Of a stretch of 64,000 bases of DNA, positions 36,967 through 44,003 are shown piece after piece; the stretch's first letter is position 1, and every line of letters begins with the position of its first letter. Origin of the DNA: Lachnospiraceae bacterium (lineage in GTDB: Bacteria > Bacillota > Clostridia > Lachnospirales > Lachnospiraceae); the NCBI GenBank assembly GCA_016283575.1, contig JAEEND010000022.1, positions 170,086-234,085 on the forward strand. The letters are read 5' to 3'. The translations under genes were made by a program, and so were the position numbers. The notes beneath the pieces were generated by a model. That model was not told where the DNA came from and did no database searches. It worked only from the letters and a program-made list of their open reading frames with translations.

Positions 36967-36973
36967 TTCAATG

Positions 36974-36988
36974 TTGCGAGTTTCGCAA
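36974..36988 (+). promoter_or_regulatory. 5'-terminal hairpin in the rpmB leader
   Basis: TTGCGA and TCGCAA flank a GTT loop, a perfect 6-bp stem at the predicted 5' end of the rpmB mRNA. It could stabilise the message or be bound by a protein. The AAGGAGGTG ribosome site follows 11 bases later. Confidence 0.55.
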
Positions 36989-37012
36989 GTTTGTATCCAA
37001 GGAGGTGTTAAG

Positions 37013-37198
37013 ATGGCAAAGTGTGCAGTTTGTGGTAAAGGTGTTCATTTTGGAAATAACGTAAGCCATTCTAATAGAAAATCCAGCAGAATGTGGGGCT
37101 CAAACATTCAGTCCGTAACAACAAAGGTTAACGGTACTACAAAGAAGCTTCATGTTTGTACCAGATGCTTAAGATCCGGTAAAGTAGAAAGAGCTTAA
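37013..37198 (+). CDS. rpmB: 50S ribosomal protein L28, zinc-binding form
   Basis: 61 residues from the ATG at 37013, fixed by AAGGAGGTG; the frame extends upstream but includes the promoter. It has MAKCAVCGKGVHFGNNVSHSN and CTRCLRSGKV. The paired CxxC motifs (CAVC, CTRC) mark the zinc-binding (C+) type. It is transcribed alone, divergent from asp23-fakA as in Bacillus. Confidence 0.97.
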   Translation: MAKCAVCGKGVHFGNNVSHSNRKSSRMWGSNIQSVTTKVNGTTKKLHVCTRCLRSGKVERA

Positions 37199-37214
37199 TT
37201 ATCAATGAAACCTT

Positions 37215-37242
37215 TAAGAGAACCGACCGGTTCTCTTTTTTA
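37215..37242 (+). terminator. Terminator of rpmB
   Basis: AGAGAACCG and CGGTTCTCT form a stem around ACC, followed by T6. Confidence 0.85.
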
Positions 37243-37300
37243 TTTTATTTTATCATAAAAATAATGATAACCGATTAAATGATCGGAAAAAACCTGCATT

Positions 37301-37330
37301 AAAAAACCGCCCTTTTCGGGCGGAATTTTT
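37301..37330 (-). terminator. Terminator of the J-domain/GerW/DUF2953 cluster
   Basis: CCGCCC and GGGCGG (37307-37323) flank a short loop, with an A-run before and T-run after, so it works on either strand; it serves the minus-strand gene. Confidence 0.8.
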
Positions 37331-37342
37331 AATTTTAGGATC

Positions 37343-37894
37343 TTATTTATAGAATCTTAAGTTAGAATCATATTCTGATTTAAGTCTCTCATATTCTTTT
37401 GTAATCAAAGTAACCATCTCCGTATCTCCGCAGAGATTGTCGGGATGAAAAATCTTGACTAAATCCCTGTATCTCTTTTTTAAAGCTAAAAAGCTGTTTA
37501 CTCCCGCGAAAAGACTTCCCGTCAGATCTTCATAGGCCATAGTATTTCTTACTTCGCGCGTAATTCTTTTTTCTGATTCAAACTCTCTTTTTTCGCGTTC
37601 AAACATGGCTCTCTCAGCCTGCAGAGATGCATAGCCCTGCTTTAAAATAGCCATCTTCTTATCAAAGAAATTCTCTTCGTCCTTTAATCGCTTTCTCTCA
37701 TTAACGGTCTTTATATTGATATGACGCATTTCATCCTGAAAGGCATTCTTTTCTTTGATGAATTTATCCTTCATTTCATCCAGTTCTTTTTTCTGAATGG
37801 TCAGGCGGATATTTTCTTCAAAAAGCCAGCGCCTCAATTCGTTTAATCCGTCTTCGTCGCCGTTAAGAAGTGTTTCTTCAAAAGAATCATTCAT
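37343..37894 (-). CDS. Coiled-coil protein with a C-terminal J domain
   Basis: 183 residues. A charged coiled coil runs from about residue 25 to 112. The C-terminus (about 135-175) is a J domain, seen as LKKRYRDLVKIFHPDNLCGD with the HPD motif at 150-152 and the last helix VTLITKEYERLKSEY. A J domain would stimulate DnaK. The fusion to a coiled coil, with no zinc-finger or G/F region, suggests that it recruits DnaK to a specific partner. It is 11 bases after gerW, in the same operon. Confidence 0.8.
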   Translation of the reverse strand: MNDSFEETLLNGDEDGLNELRRWLFEENIRLTIQKKELDEMKDKFIKEKNAFQDEMRHINIKTVNERKRLKDEENFFDKKMAILKQGYASLQAERAMFEREKREFESEKRITREVRNTMAYEDLTGSLFAGVNSFLALKKRYRDLVKIFHPDNLCGDTEMVTLITKEYERLKSEYDSNLRFYK

Positions 37895-37905
37895 ACTTAA
37901 ACCCT

Positions 37906-38301
37906 TTATTTTTCAGGAAAAGCAATATCTCTTGCTGCCTTTCTTGAGGGCATGCCCTTTTTATCACTGATTTCTGAAATCCTGTCAAAAACATCGGGAA
38001 TCATATCAAAAATCTTGTTAACGGTATCCTGGTTCTTAATATTTACAAGTCGGGTAGAACCGTTACGGATAATAAGTACTGCATTGGGTGTAAGCTTTCC
38101 GAACATTCCGCCGCCGCCCGAATTCTTATCGGTCTTATTTAAAGAAGCTCCCGCACCTACTCCGAAAGAAACATCGGAAAGGGGTAAGATTATACAATCA
38201 TCAACTCTCATTGGATCACCCATAACCGTTTTGTTGGCTAAGATCTGATCCATGCCTCCAAGCAAAGAACTAATGATATCACTGCAATTATTATCTGCCA
38301 T
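37906..38301 (-). CDS. gerW: GerW family sporulation protein (YtfJ)
   Basis: 131 residues, normal size. Family features are IISSLLGGMDQILANKTVMGDPM, DDCIILPLSDVSFGVGAG, the glycine-rich SGGGGMFGKLTPNAVLII. In Bacillus the protein is made in the forespore and needed for L-alanine germination. Many non-sporulating Lachnospiraceae keep it, so it does not prove sporulation. It is followed upstream by a DUF2953 gene, the usual ytfI-ytfJ pair. Confidence 0.9.
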   Translation of the reverse strand: MADNNCSDIISSLLGGMDQILANKTVMGDPMRVDDCIILPLSDVSFGVGAGASLNKTDKNSGGGGMFGKLTPNAVLIIRNGSTRLVNIKNQDTVNKIFDMIPDVFDRISEISDKKGMPSRKAARDIAFPEK

Positions 38302-39171
38302 TTATAAAACCTCCCTAATTTCATCAATGACTTTTCTGATATTCTTATTAAAATAAATCTTTATTCCGATCATAAGGACAGTAAATAAAGTTATCCGGCC
38401 CTTAAAATATATTTTAACATCTTTTTCTTCGGAATTAAAATTACCCTTTATATCAACATGCCTGTATATGAGCCCGTAAATGCTTCCTAAAAAAGCTAAC
38501 ATTTCACCGGTTTTATATGGATCATCGAACCCCACATATCCTGTGATCTCCCATTTTCTCGGAAGCACATGCTTTAACAGTTTTATAAGCTCATCCTTAC
38601 ACAAAGAACAGGCATTCTTAAAGGATTTCTTATTGGTTAAATCCTTCAGCCGTTTGATCTTAGAAGCGATCGAAGCATTTCCGGTATCGGATTTTTCAGT
38701 TTCATCCGAAGATTCTTTATTGTCCTCATCTGTTTCCGTATCAGAATCCGTACCTTTAATGTTATCTTCCGCTTCCAAATCCGCAGCCGGTTCAGCTTCC
38801 AATTCCGGTTCAACTTCCGCTTCAGTTTCAGCTTCCGTTTCCGTATTTTCAGCTTCTCCCGATTCTCTGTTAAAGTTCTTTGAATAAACTTTAATTCCAA
38901 GAACCTTTACTTTTAATAAAAGATCCTGATTTAACGAAAAGCAGGCTGATACGAAGTGAAGGAGCCAGCTTAATTTAACATAAAAATCATAAGTCTTTAT
39001 GGCATCTTCATGTTCCGGATGCTCTTCTTTATAAAATCCGCGGCCCTGATACCTGAAGGGCACGAATAATAAAAGGAAAAGAACAAATAAGACAAATAAA
39101 ATAAGGCATGCAAGTATAATCAATATGATCTTCAATGCTTTTAAAAATCCGGCAAGTAAGAAAACTATCAT
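38302..39171 (-). CDS. DUF2953 domain protein (YtfI-like) with acidic insert
   Basis: 289 residues from the ATG at 39171, with GGAGG upstream. A strong N-terminal membrane segment (about 2-38) is followed by a soluble domain that starts VPFRYQGRGFY. Between about residues 90 and 165 is an acidic, low-complexity stretch rich in repeated E-A, E-T, E-V and D-T pairs, absent from most relatives as I recall them. The C-terminal part holds the DUF2953 core (KWEITGYVGFDDPYKTGEMLAFLGSIYGLIYRHVDIKGNF). The function is unknown. It overlaps the next upstream gene by 4 bases. Confidence 0.8.
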   Translation of the reverse strand: MIVFLLAGFLKALKIILIILACLILFVLFVLFLLLFVPFRYQGRGFYKEEHPEHEDAIKTYDFYVKLSWLLHFVSACFSLNQDLLLKVKVLGIKVYSKNFNRESGEAENTETEAETEAEVEPELEAEPAADLEAEDNIKGTDSDTETDEDNKESSDETEKSDTGNASIASKIKRLKDLTNKKSFKNACSLCKDELIKLLKHVLPRKWEITGYVGFDDPYKTGEMLAFLGSIYGLIYRHVDIKGNFNSEEKDVKIYFKGRITLFTVLMIGIKIYFNKNIRKVIDEIREVL

Positions 39172-39524
39172 TCTTTTTCCTCCGTGCCTGATTCGCATAG
39201 ATATTTAAATTCTTTTTCCGTCAAAGAATCTATGGTCTCTTTTAATTTTAAGTCGTCATATTTACGATATGAAAGATTCACAAGCCTTCTTACATAGTCA
39301 AGGCTTTCGTCTTCACCCTTAAATATGGCAATAACCTCGTAGTCACGAGAATTTATATATTTATTGTAAAAAAAAGAGGAATTCAAGATTTCGGGTTTAT
39401 TCTTATCGCCGTCGAAACAAACAAGAAAGACGGGCTTAAGTAACTTGCCCATGGATAATTTATGTAGAATCCTGTTAGGATGTCTGATTCTTTTTCCCAC
39501 TACACAATATATACTCTTTCTCAT
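39168..39524 (-). CDS. Unknown protein, first gene of the gerW cluster
   Basis: 118 residues, not recognised. Its N-terminus is strongly basic (MRKSIYCVVGKRIRHPNRILHK) and it has possible alpha/beta structure with LKPVFLVCFDG and YEVIAIFKGEDE strands. No signal peptide. It precedes the DUF2953 gene with a 4-base overlap, so it is likely part of the cluster. No function is proposed. Confidence 0.65.
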   Translation of the reverse strand: MRKSIYCVVGKRIRHPNRILHKLSMGKLLKPVFLVCFDGDKNKPEILNSSFFYNKYINSRDYEVIAIFKGEDESLDYVRRLVNLSYRKYDDLKLKETIDSLTEKEFKYLCESGTEEKE

Positions 39525-39627
39525 AACACATATATCATACCATGAAGCATAAAAAATAAAAACTAAATATTTATTTATATAAATTGTTATGTTAATATGT
39601 AAACAAAGTATACGAGGGGTATATTAC

Positions 39628-40680
39628 ATGAAAACTGTTGCAACACTGGCGCTTAAGCCGGGCATGATTCTCGGAGAAGATGTTCTTACATATAAAAATG
39701 AACTTCTCCTGCCAAAAAATACAAAAGTTGACGACATTGTGGTAGCTAAACTTAATCGCTATTCTATTATGTGTGTTCAGATAATGGAGGAAGCGGATTT
39801 TGCCACCACCCATTTTGAGAAGGTACGTGTCAGCGAAGGTTTTAAGCGATTTGAGGAAAAATATAATATCTACATGCCCATGTATAAAAAGATGATCAAT
39901 GATCTTATTTATACCGGCAAATCTTTGGATCAAAATACGCTCTTTCAGATTTATGCAGAGCTTAGCGGCTGTGCAAAAAACGGTGAGCTTCTTCTTGATT
40001 ACCTCTATAACATGCTTCCTTCAGAGGACGATCTGACATATGCCCATTGCGTTAACTCAGCTTTGATAGCCGGAGTTTTCGGAACATGGCTTGGTCTTCC
40101 CAATAAGGATATTTTCACACTTATCTTCTGCGGTTTTGTTTATGATATCGGTAAGCTTCTTTTACCCCCTCAGCTCATATGGAAACCCGACAGACTTACC
40201 GATGAAGAATATGAATTTGTAAAAACCCATGTAATCCGCGGATATCATATCATTAAGGATCAGGGTTTTGATGATAATATAATCCAGGCAGCGCTTCAGC
40301 ATCATGAACGTTGTGATGGCACAGGCTATCCCAAAGGCTTAAAGGATAATGAGATAAATCAATATGCAAAATACATGAGCATCATTGATGCCTATGAGGC
40401 AATGACCAGCGCAAGAACCTACAGATCGTCTCTTATTCCCTTTAAGGTGATTGAGAACTTTGAGCGCAGCGCATCCCACTATAACAGCATTATCCTCAAT
40501 CCAATTCTTTCAAGAATTGCCAATTCTCAGCTTGGCATGACTGTAAGACTTAATAACGATCAGATTGCGGAAATAATACTTATCAATCAGCAGAAGTTAT
40601 CCCGCCCTCTTATTAAATGCGGTGACTACGTGATCGACTTAATCAAGTATCCCGATCTTCAGATTGAGGCAGTGCTCTGA
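39628..40680 (+). CDS. HD-GYP domain protein with a changed HD motif
   Basis: 350 residues from the ATG at 39628, with GAGGGG before it. An N-terminal region (about 1-60, MKTVATLALKPGMILGEDV) is the usual leader of bacterial HD-GYP proteins. The HD-GYP core shows H140, then Y172-D173-I-G-K in place of HDIGK, then H201, H225-H226 and GTGYPKGL with the GYP motif kept. The first metal histidine of the HD pair is thus tyrosine. HD-GYP enzymes normally degrade cyclic di-GMP; this one may be inactive or altered. Monocistronic, with its own terminator. Confidence 0.85.
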   Translation: MKTVATLALKPGMILGEDVLTYKNELLLPKNTKVDDIVVAKLNRYSIMCVQIMEEADFATTHFEKVRVSEGFKRFEEKYNIYMPMYKKMINDLIYTGKSLDQNTLFQIYAELSGCAKNGELLLDYLYNMLPSEDDLTYAHCVNSALIAGVFGTWLGLPNKDIFTLIFCGFVYDIGKLLLPPQLIWKPDRLTDEEYEFVKTHVIRGYHIIKDQGFDDNIIQAALQHHERCDGTGYPKGLKDNEINQYAKYMSIIDAYEAMTSARTYRSSLIPFKVIENFERSASHYNSIILNPILSRIANSQLGMTVRLNNDQIAEIILINQQKLSRPLIKCGDYVIDLIKYPDLQIEAVL

Positions 40681-40693
40681 TATTTAAGTAAAT

Positions 40694-40730
40694 TAAATGC
40701 CCGAAGGTTAAAATCTTCGGGCATTGTTTT
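40694..40730. terminator. Terminator between HD-GYP and NUDIX genes
   Basis: AATGCCCGAAG (40696-40706) and CTTCGGGCATT (40715-40725) form an 11-bp stem. A/T runs lie on both sides, so it serves both convergent genes. Confidence 0.8.
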
Positions 40731-41166
40731 AAATATCAAAATTCTTTTTCTTATGCTCACGATACAACGAATATGCTTTTTCAAGAATATCTCTTTCATT
40801 ATCAAATTTAAGAAGAAAGATAGCTTCATGGTATTTGTAGAAGCCGGAATCTTCAAAGTACTCTTCTCTTTGAGGTTTTGAATAAAAAGCATCGGCAGAC
40901 ATCAAAAACCATTTGACCGTTTTATGTATCTCATCTGATGATGCCTTGAAATTATAATGAGTATCGCCTATATAATCTATGATCTTTGCCTTGGCTCCGG
41001 ATTCTTCTTCTACCTCTCTGATGGCTGTTTCTTCGGGGCTCTCTCCCGCTTCAACGGTACCCTTCGGTAAAACCCATCCATGATAATGATCGTAGAAGTT
41101 TTTGTATAAAAGTAATACCTTTCCTTTATGTATTACTACTCCGCCACAACTGATTGCTTCTTTCAT
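40729..41166 (-). CDS. NUDIX hydrolase
   Basis: 145 residues, one NUDIX domain. The Nudix box GTVEAGESPEETAIREVEEESG fits GX5EX7REUXEEXGU exactly. The start WVLPKGTV and later TVKWFLMSAD are like MutT/Ap4A-type members. The substrate is unknown, probably a nucleoside diphosphate derivative. AGGAGG lies 8 bases before the ATG. No terminator was seen between it and the SEDS-PBP gene upstream, so read-through is possible. Confidence 0.9.
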   Translation of the reverse strand: MKEAISCGGVVIHKGKVLLLYKNFYDHYHGWVLPKGTVEAGESPEETAIREVEEESGAKAKIIDYIGDTHYNFKASSDEIHKTVKWFLMSADAFYSKPQREEYFEDSGFYKYHEAIFLLKFDNERDILEKAYSLYREHKKKNFDI

Positions 41167-41216
41167 TGCAAATCCTCCTGTGTCTTTATTATTTTTAAAC
41201 CAAATGAATAAATAAT

Positions 41217-44003
41217 TTAATTTTCATTCGGATTATAATCCGACGCCACATAATCATCGGATCTTCTAAAGTATTCTTCAAATATTCTTTCTGCCATCGG
41301 CACTGCATAAGTACCGCTGAGTCCTGATTCTTCCAAAATAATGGTAACACATATTTCAGGATCGTCGGCAGGTGCAAATCCCGTAAACCATGAATGGGTC
41401 ACCGTTGAATAATCACTGAATTCAGCAGAACCGGTCTTTCCTGCGATCGTATAGTTATTATTTTTAAGCTTCTTTGCAGTACCGGAATTAATAACTTCAG
41501 TCATCATATCAGTTAAGATATCGGACTCTTCTTTTGATAAAAGTCTCTTATATTCTTTTTCTGAGAATGTCTTAACCGTGGTCTCATTACTGTTTATGAC
41601 AGATTCCACTATATAGGGCTTCATGAGAATACCGTCATTGCCGATTGCCTGCGTGATCATATTAAGATGCATGGGAGACATCAGCGTTTCGCCCTGACCG
41701 AAAGCGGTTCTTACTATATCAAGCTCATTATAGTCATCGGAAATATAACACTTACTCTTTGAATAATTCATGGTAAGCGGCAGATCTTCGTTAAAAAGAA
41801 GCTCATCAAGAGTCTTGTTGAAATCAGTATAATTTAACTTAAGACCGATATTTCCGAAGGATGAGTTACAGGATTTTGCCAGGGATTTCTTCAAATCCAC
41901 ATTGCCATGCTTTTCATGATTGAAACATGAAATTGTGCCATCGGCAGTTTCAAGGGTTCCGTTACAGTAAAAAGCATATTTATTATAATCATCGGGATGT
42001 TCCCTTATATATTCAAGAAGTGTAACGATCTTGAAGGTCGATCCCGGAGGATAGAGACCCTGGGTTGCTCTGTTAAGAAGAACGGAGCTTTCTTTATCCG
42101 CAAGCAAGTCATCCCAGATTGCATCAATCTCATTGGGGTTAAAGTCAGGTTTTGAAACCATGGCTAAAATTGCGCCGGTCTTAGGATTTGTGACCACAAC
42201 CGCACCGTCGTATTTGCCGATCGCAGAATATGCCACCTTTTGAAGGTCAACATCAAGAGTTGTTACAACGGAATCGGCAAGATATTTATTTCCGGTTATA
42301 TCCGCGCCGATGCGTTCGGTTAAGGGCTGGTTTGAATTGATCAGATAATAATTTGCCTGGCCTTCAACACCCGCACGTCCGTTACTTGCATAGCCGACAA
42401 CATGAGAGAAAATATTGTAGTAAGGATAAAATCTCTTCTCTTCTCCCTTTTCGGTAACTGTTTCAGCTAAAACCTGCATGTCATGTGAATAAATGGTTCC
42501 GCGCTTATTTTCCGTTATAAGAACTTCCTGTCTGGGGTTATAGGAATTATTGATATATGCTTCTTCATTCCTGTAAACAGTATGTACCAGATAAATGGTC
42601 AGAGCCACAAAAAGGGCTACAAACAGATATGAAATACCAAGAACGATCTTAAGCTCTTTATTTACATTTTCTTCTTCATAGGAAGTAAATTTAACGCGAT
42701 ATGTTTCTTTATTCCTGGTTACATACATGCCTTCTATAACAAAGAAAGTAAGGATGGTAGCCATAACGGACGATCCGCCGTAGCTTATCAAAGGTAAGGT
42801 AACACCGGTCAACGGAATAAATTTGGTGCCGCCGCCAACAGTCAAAAATACCTGGAAAATATAAGTGATGCCAAGTCCAATGGCAGTATATCTGTAAAAG
42901 GGATCCTTAAATTTAACGGAAATATTTATGAACTGTAAAAAGCAGCTTAAGCATATAAGCACGATGCAAATAGCAAATACTATACCGAATTCCTGGGAAA
43001 TCGCCGAAAAAATAAAGTCAGTTTCCACATAAGGAATGGTTTCCGGAGTGCCTTTAAAAAGTCCCAATCCAAAGAAGCTTCCGCTGCTTATTGCAAATAA
43101 TGACTGCGTTATCTGATAGCCCTCGTTATCGATCAATGTAAAGGGATCTAAAAATGCCGCAACTCTCACTCTTACATGACGGAATAATTTGTAGGCAATG
43201 AGTGCCGCAAGTACTCCTGTTCCCGAGCCGATCAGGAGATAAAGATAATTCCTTGTGGCAATGAATACCAGAAGAACATATATCACAAAATAAATAAGGG
43301 CTGCGCCAAGATCTGCGGAAAGGGCCAAAAGAACAACATGCAACGCGGCGATTCCGGAAATGATAGAAAGGTTTAATAAATTGGTCTCGTGACAAAGCGC
43401 CCCTGCTACAAAAAGAACAAATAATATCTTTACAAATTCGGAAGCCTGGAAGGAAATTCCGAATATTACAAGACTTAACTTGGAACCGTTTGTAATGGCA
43501 CCAAAAATATAAACAAGAAGCAAAAGAGAAAGCCCTGTGCCGGCATAAATATATGGCCTGTTGGGAATTTTCTTAATCTTGATCATTACAAAAGGTATAA
43601 AGGCCGCAACAAAAAACGAAAGAACTGAAATTATAAGCTGCTTAACGGCTTTGTCAAAATCAAGTCTGGTAAGCATGATAAGACCGATTGATAAAAGCAT
43701 GCAGCTGTTATTGATAAGAAGCCTGTTTAACCTTGGATAGATCATTGGGAATACTTCCACGATAAGAAGCATCATAACCTGAAAGACTATATAGAAAAAC
43801 AGATACTTTATGTCCCCGGACCTTAAACAGATAGTTAAAAATGAAGCAAAATGAGTAAGGATAATAAGTAAAACCTGGGTAGCATAAGTAAGCCTTCTTG
43901 ATTTTTCATCCTTGTGACGAAAGACCATGAAGCACTCAAGGGTATAAAGCATTATGAATATAACAATAAAATATTTAGAAATAGTAGTTATATACTGAGC
44001 CAC
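41217..44003 (-). CDS. SEDS (RodA/FtsW) glycosyltransferase fused to a class B PBP
   Basis: 928 residues in one uninterrupted frame, about the sum of both families. Residues 1-430 are a SEDS polymerase with about ten helices, the catalytic aspartate at D231 (LSADLGAAL) and the family ISYGGSS block at 407-412. A membrane helix (452-474) then leads to a PBP: the RGTIYSHDMQVLA region near 501, the transpeptidase S655-T-F-K658, S711-C-N and K856-T-G. It could polymerise and cross-link peptidoglycan in one chain. The start is a GTG that overlaps the U32 gene's TAG by one base, so translation is coupled. Confidence 0.92.
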   Translation of the reverse strand: MAQYITTISKYFIVIFIMLYTLECFMVFRHKDEKSRRLTYATQVLLIILTHFASFLTICLRSGDIKYLFFYIVFQVMMLLIVEVFPMIYPRLNRLLINNSCMLLSIGLIMLTRLDFDKAVKQLIISVLSFFVAAFIPFVMIKIKKIPNRPYIYAGTGLSLLLLVYIFGAITNGSKLSLVIFGISFQASEFVKILFVLFVAGALCHETNLLNLSIISGIAALHVVLLALSADLGAALIYFVIYVLLVFIATRNYLYLLIGSGTGVLAALIAYKLFRHVRVRVAAFLDPFTLIDNEGYQITQSLFAISSGSFFGLGLFKGTPETIPYVETDFIFSAISQEFGIVFAICIVLICLSCFLQFINISVKFKDPFYRYTAIGLGITYIFQVFLTVGGGTKFIPLTGVTLPLISYGGSSVMATILTFFVIEGMYVTRNKETYRVKFTSYEEENVNKELKIVLGISYLFVALFVALTIYLVHTVYRNEEAYINNSYNPRQEVLITENKRGTIYSHDMQVLAETVTEKGEEKRFYPYYNIFSHVVGYASNGRAGVEGQANYYLINSNQPLTERIGADITGNKYLADSVVTTLDVDLQKVAYSAIGKYDGAVVVTNPKTGAILAMVSKPDFNPNEIDAIWDDLLADKESSVLLNRATQGLYPPGSTFKIVTLLEYIREHPDDYNKYAFYCNGTLETADGTISCFNHEKHGNVDLKKSLAKSCNSSFGNIGLKLNYTDFNKTLDELLFNEDLPLTMNYSKSKCYISDDYNELDIVRTAFGQGETLMSPMHLNMITQAIGNDGILMKPYIVESVINSNETTVKTFSEKEYKRLLSKEESDILTDMMTEVINSGTAKKLKNNNYTIAGKTGSAEFSDYSTVTHSWFTGFAPADDPEICVTIILEESGLSGTYAVPMAERIFEEYFRRSDDYVASDYNPNEN

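Noticed and set aside
38480..38887. 135-codon open frame on the plus strand opposite the DUF2953 gene
   Set aside because: It is a shadow created by the repetitive acidic region; serine and alanine rich, no ribosome site.
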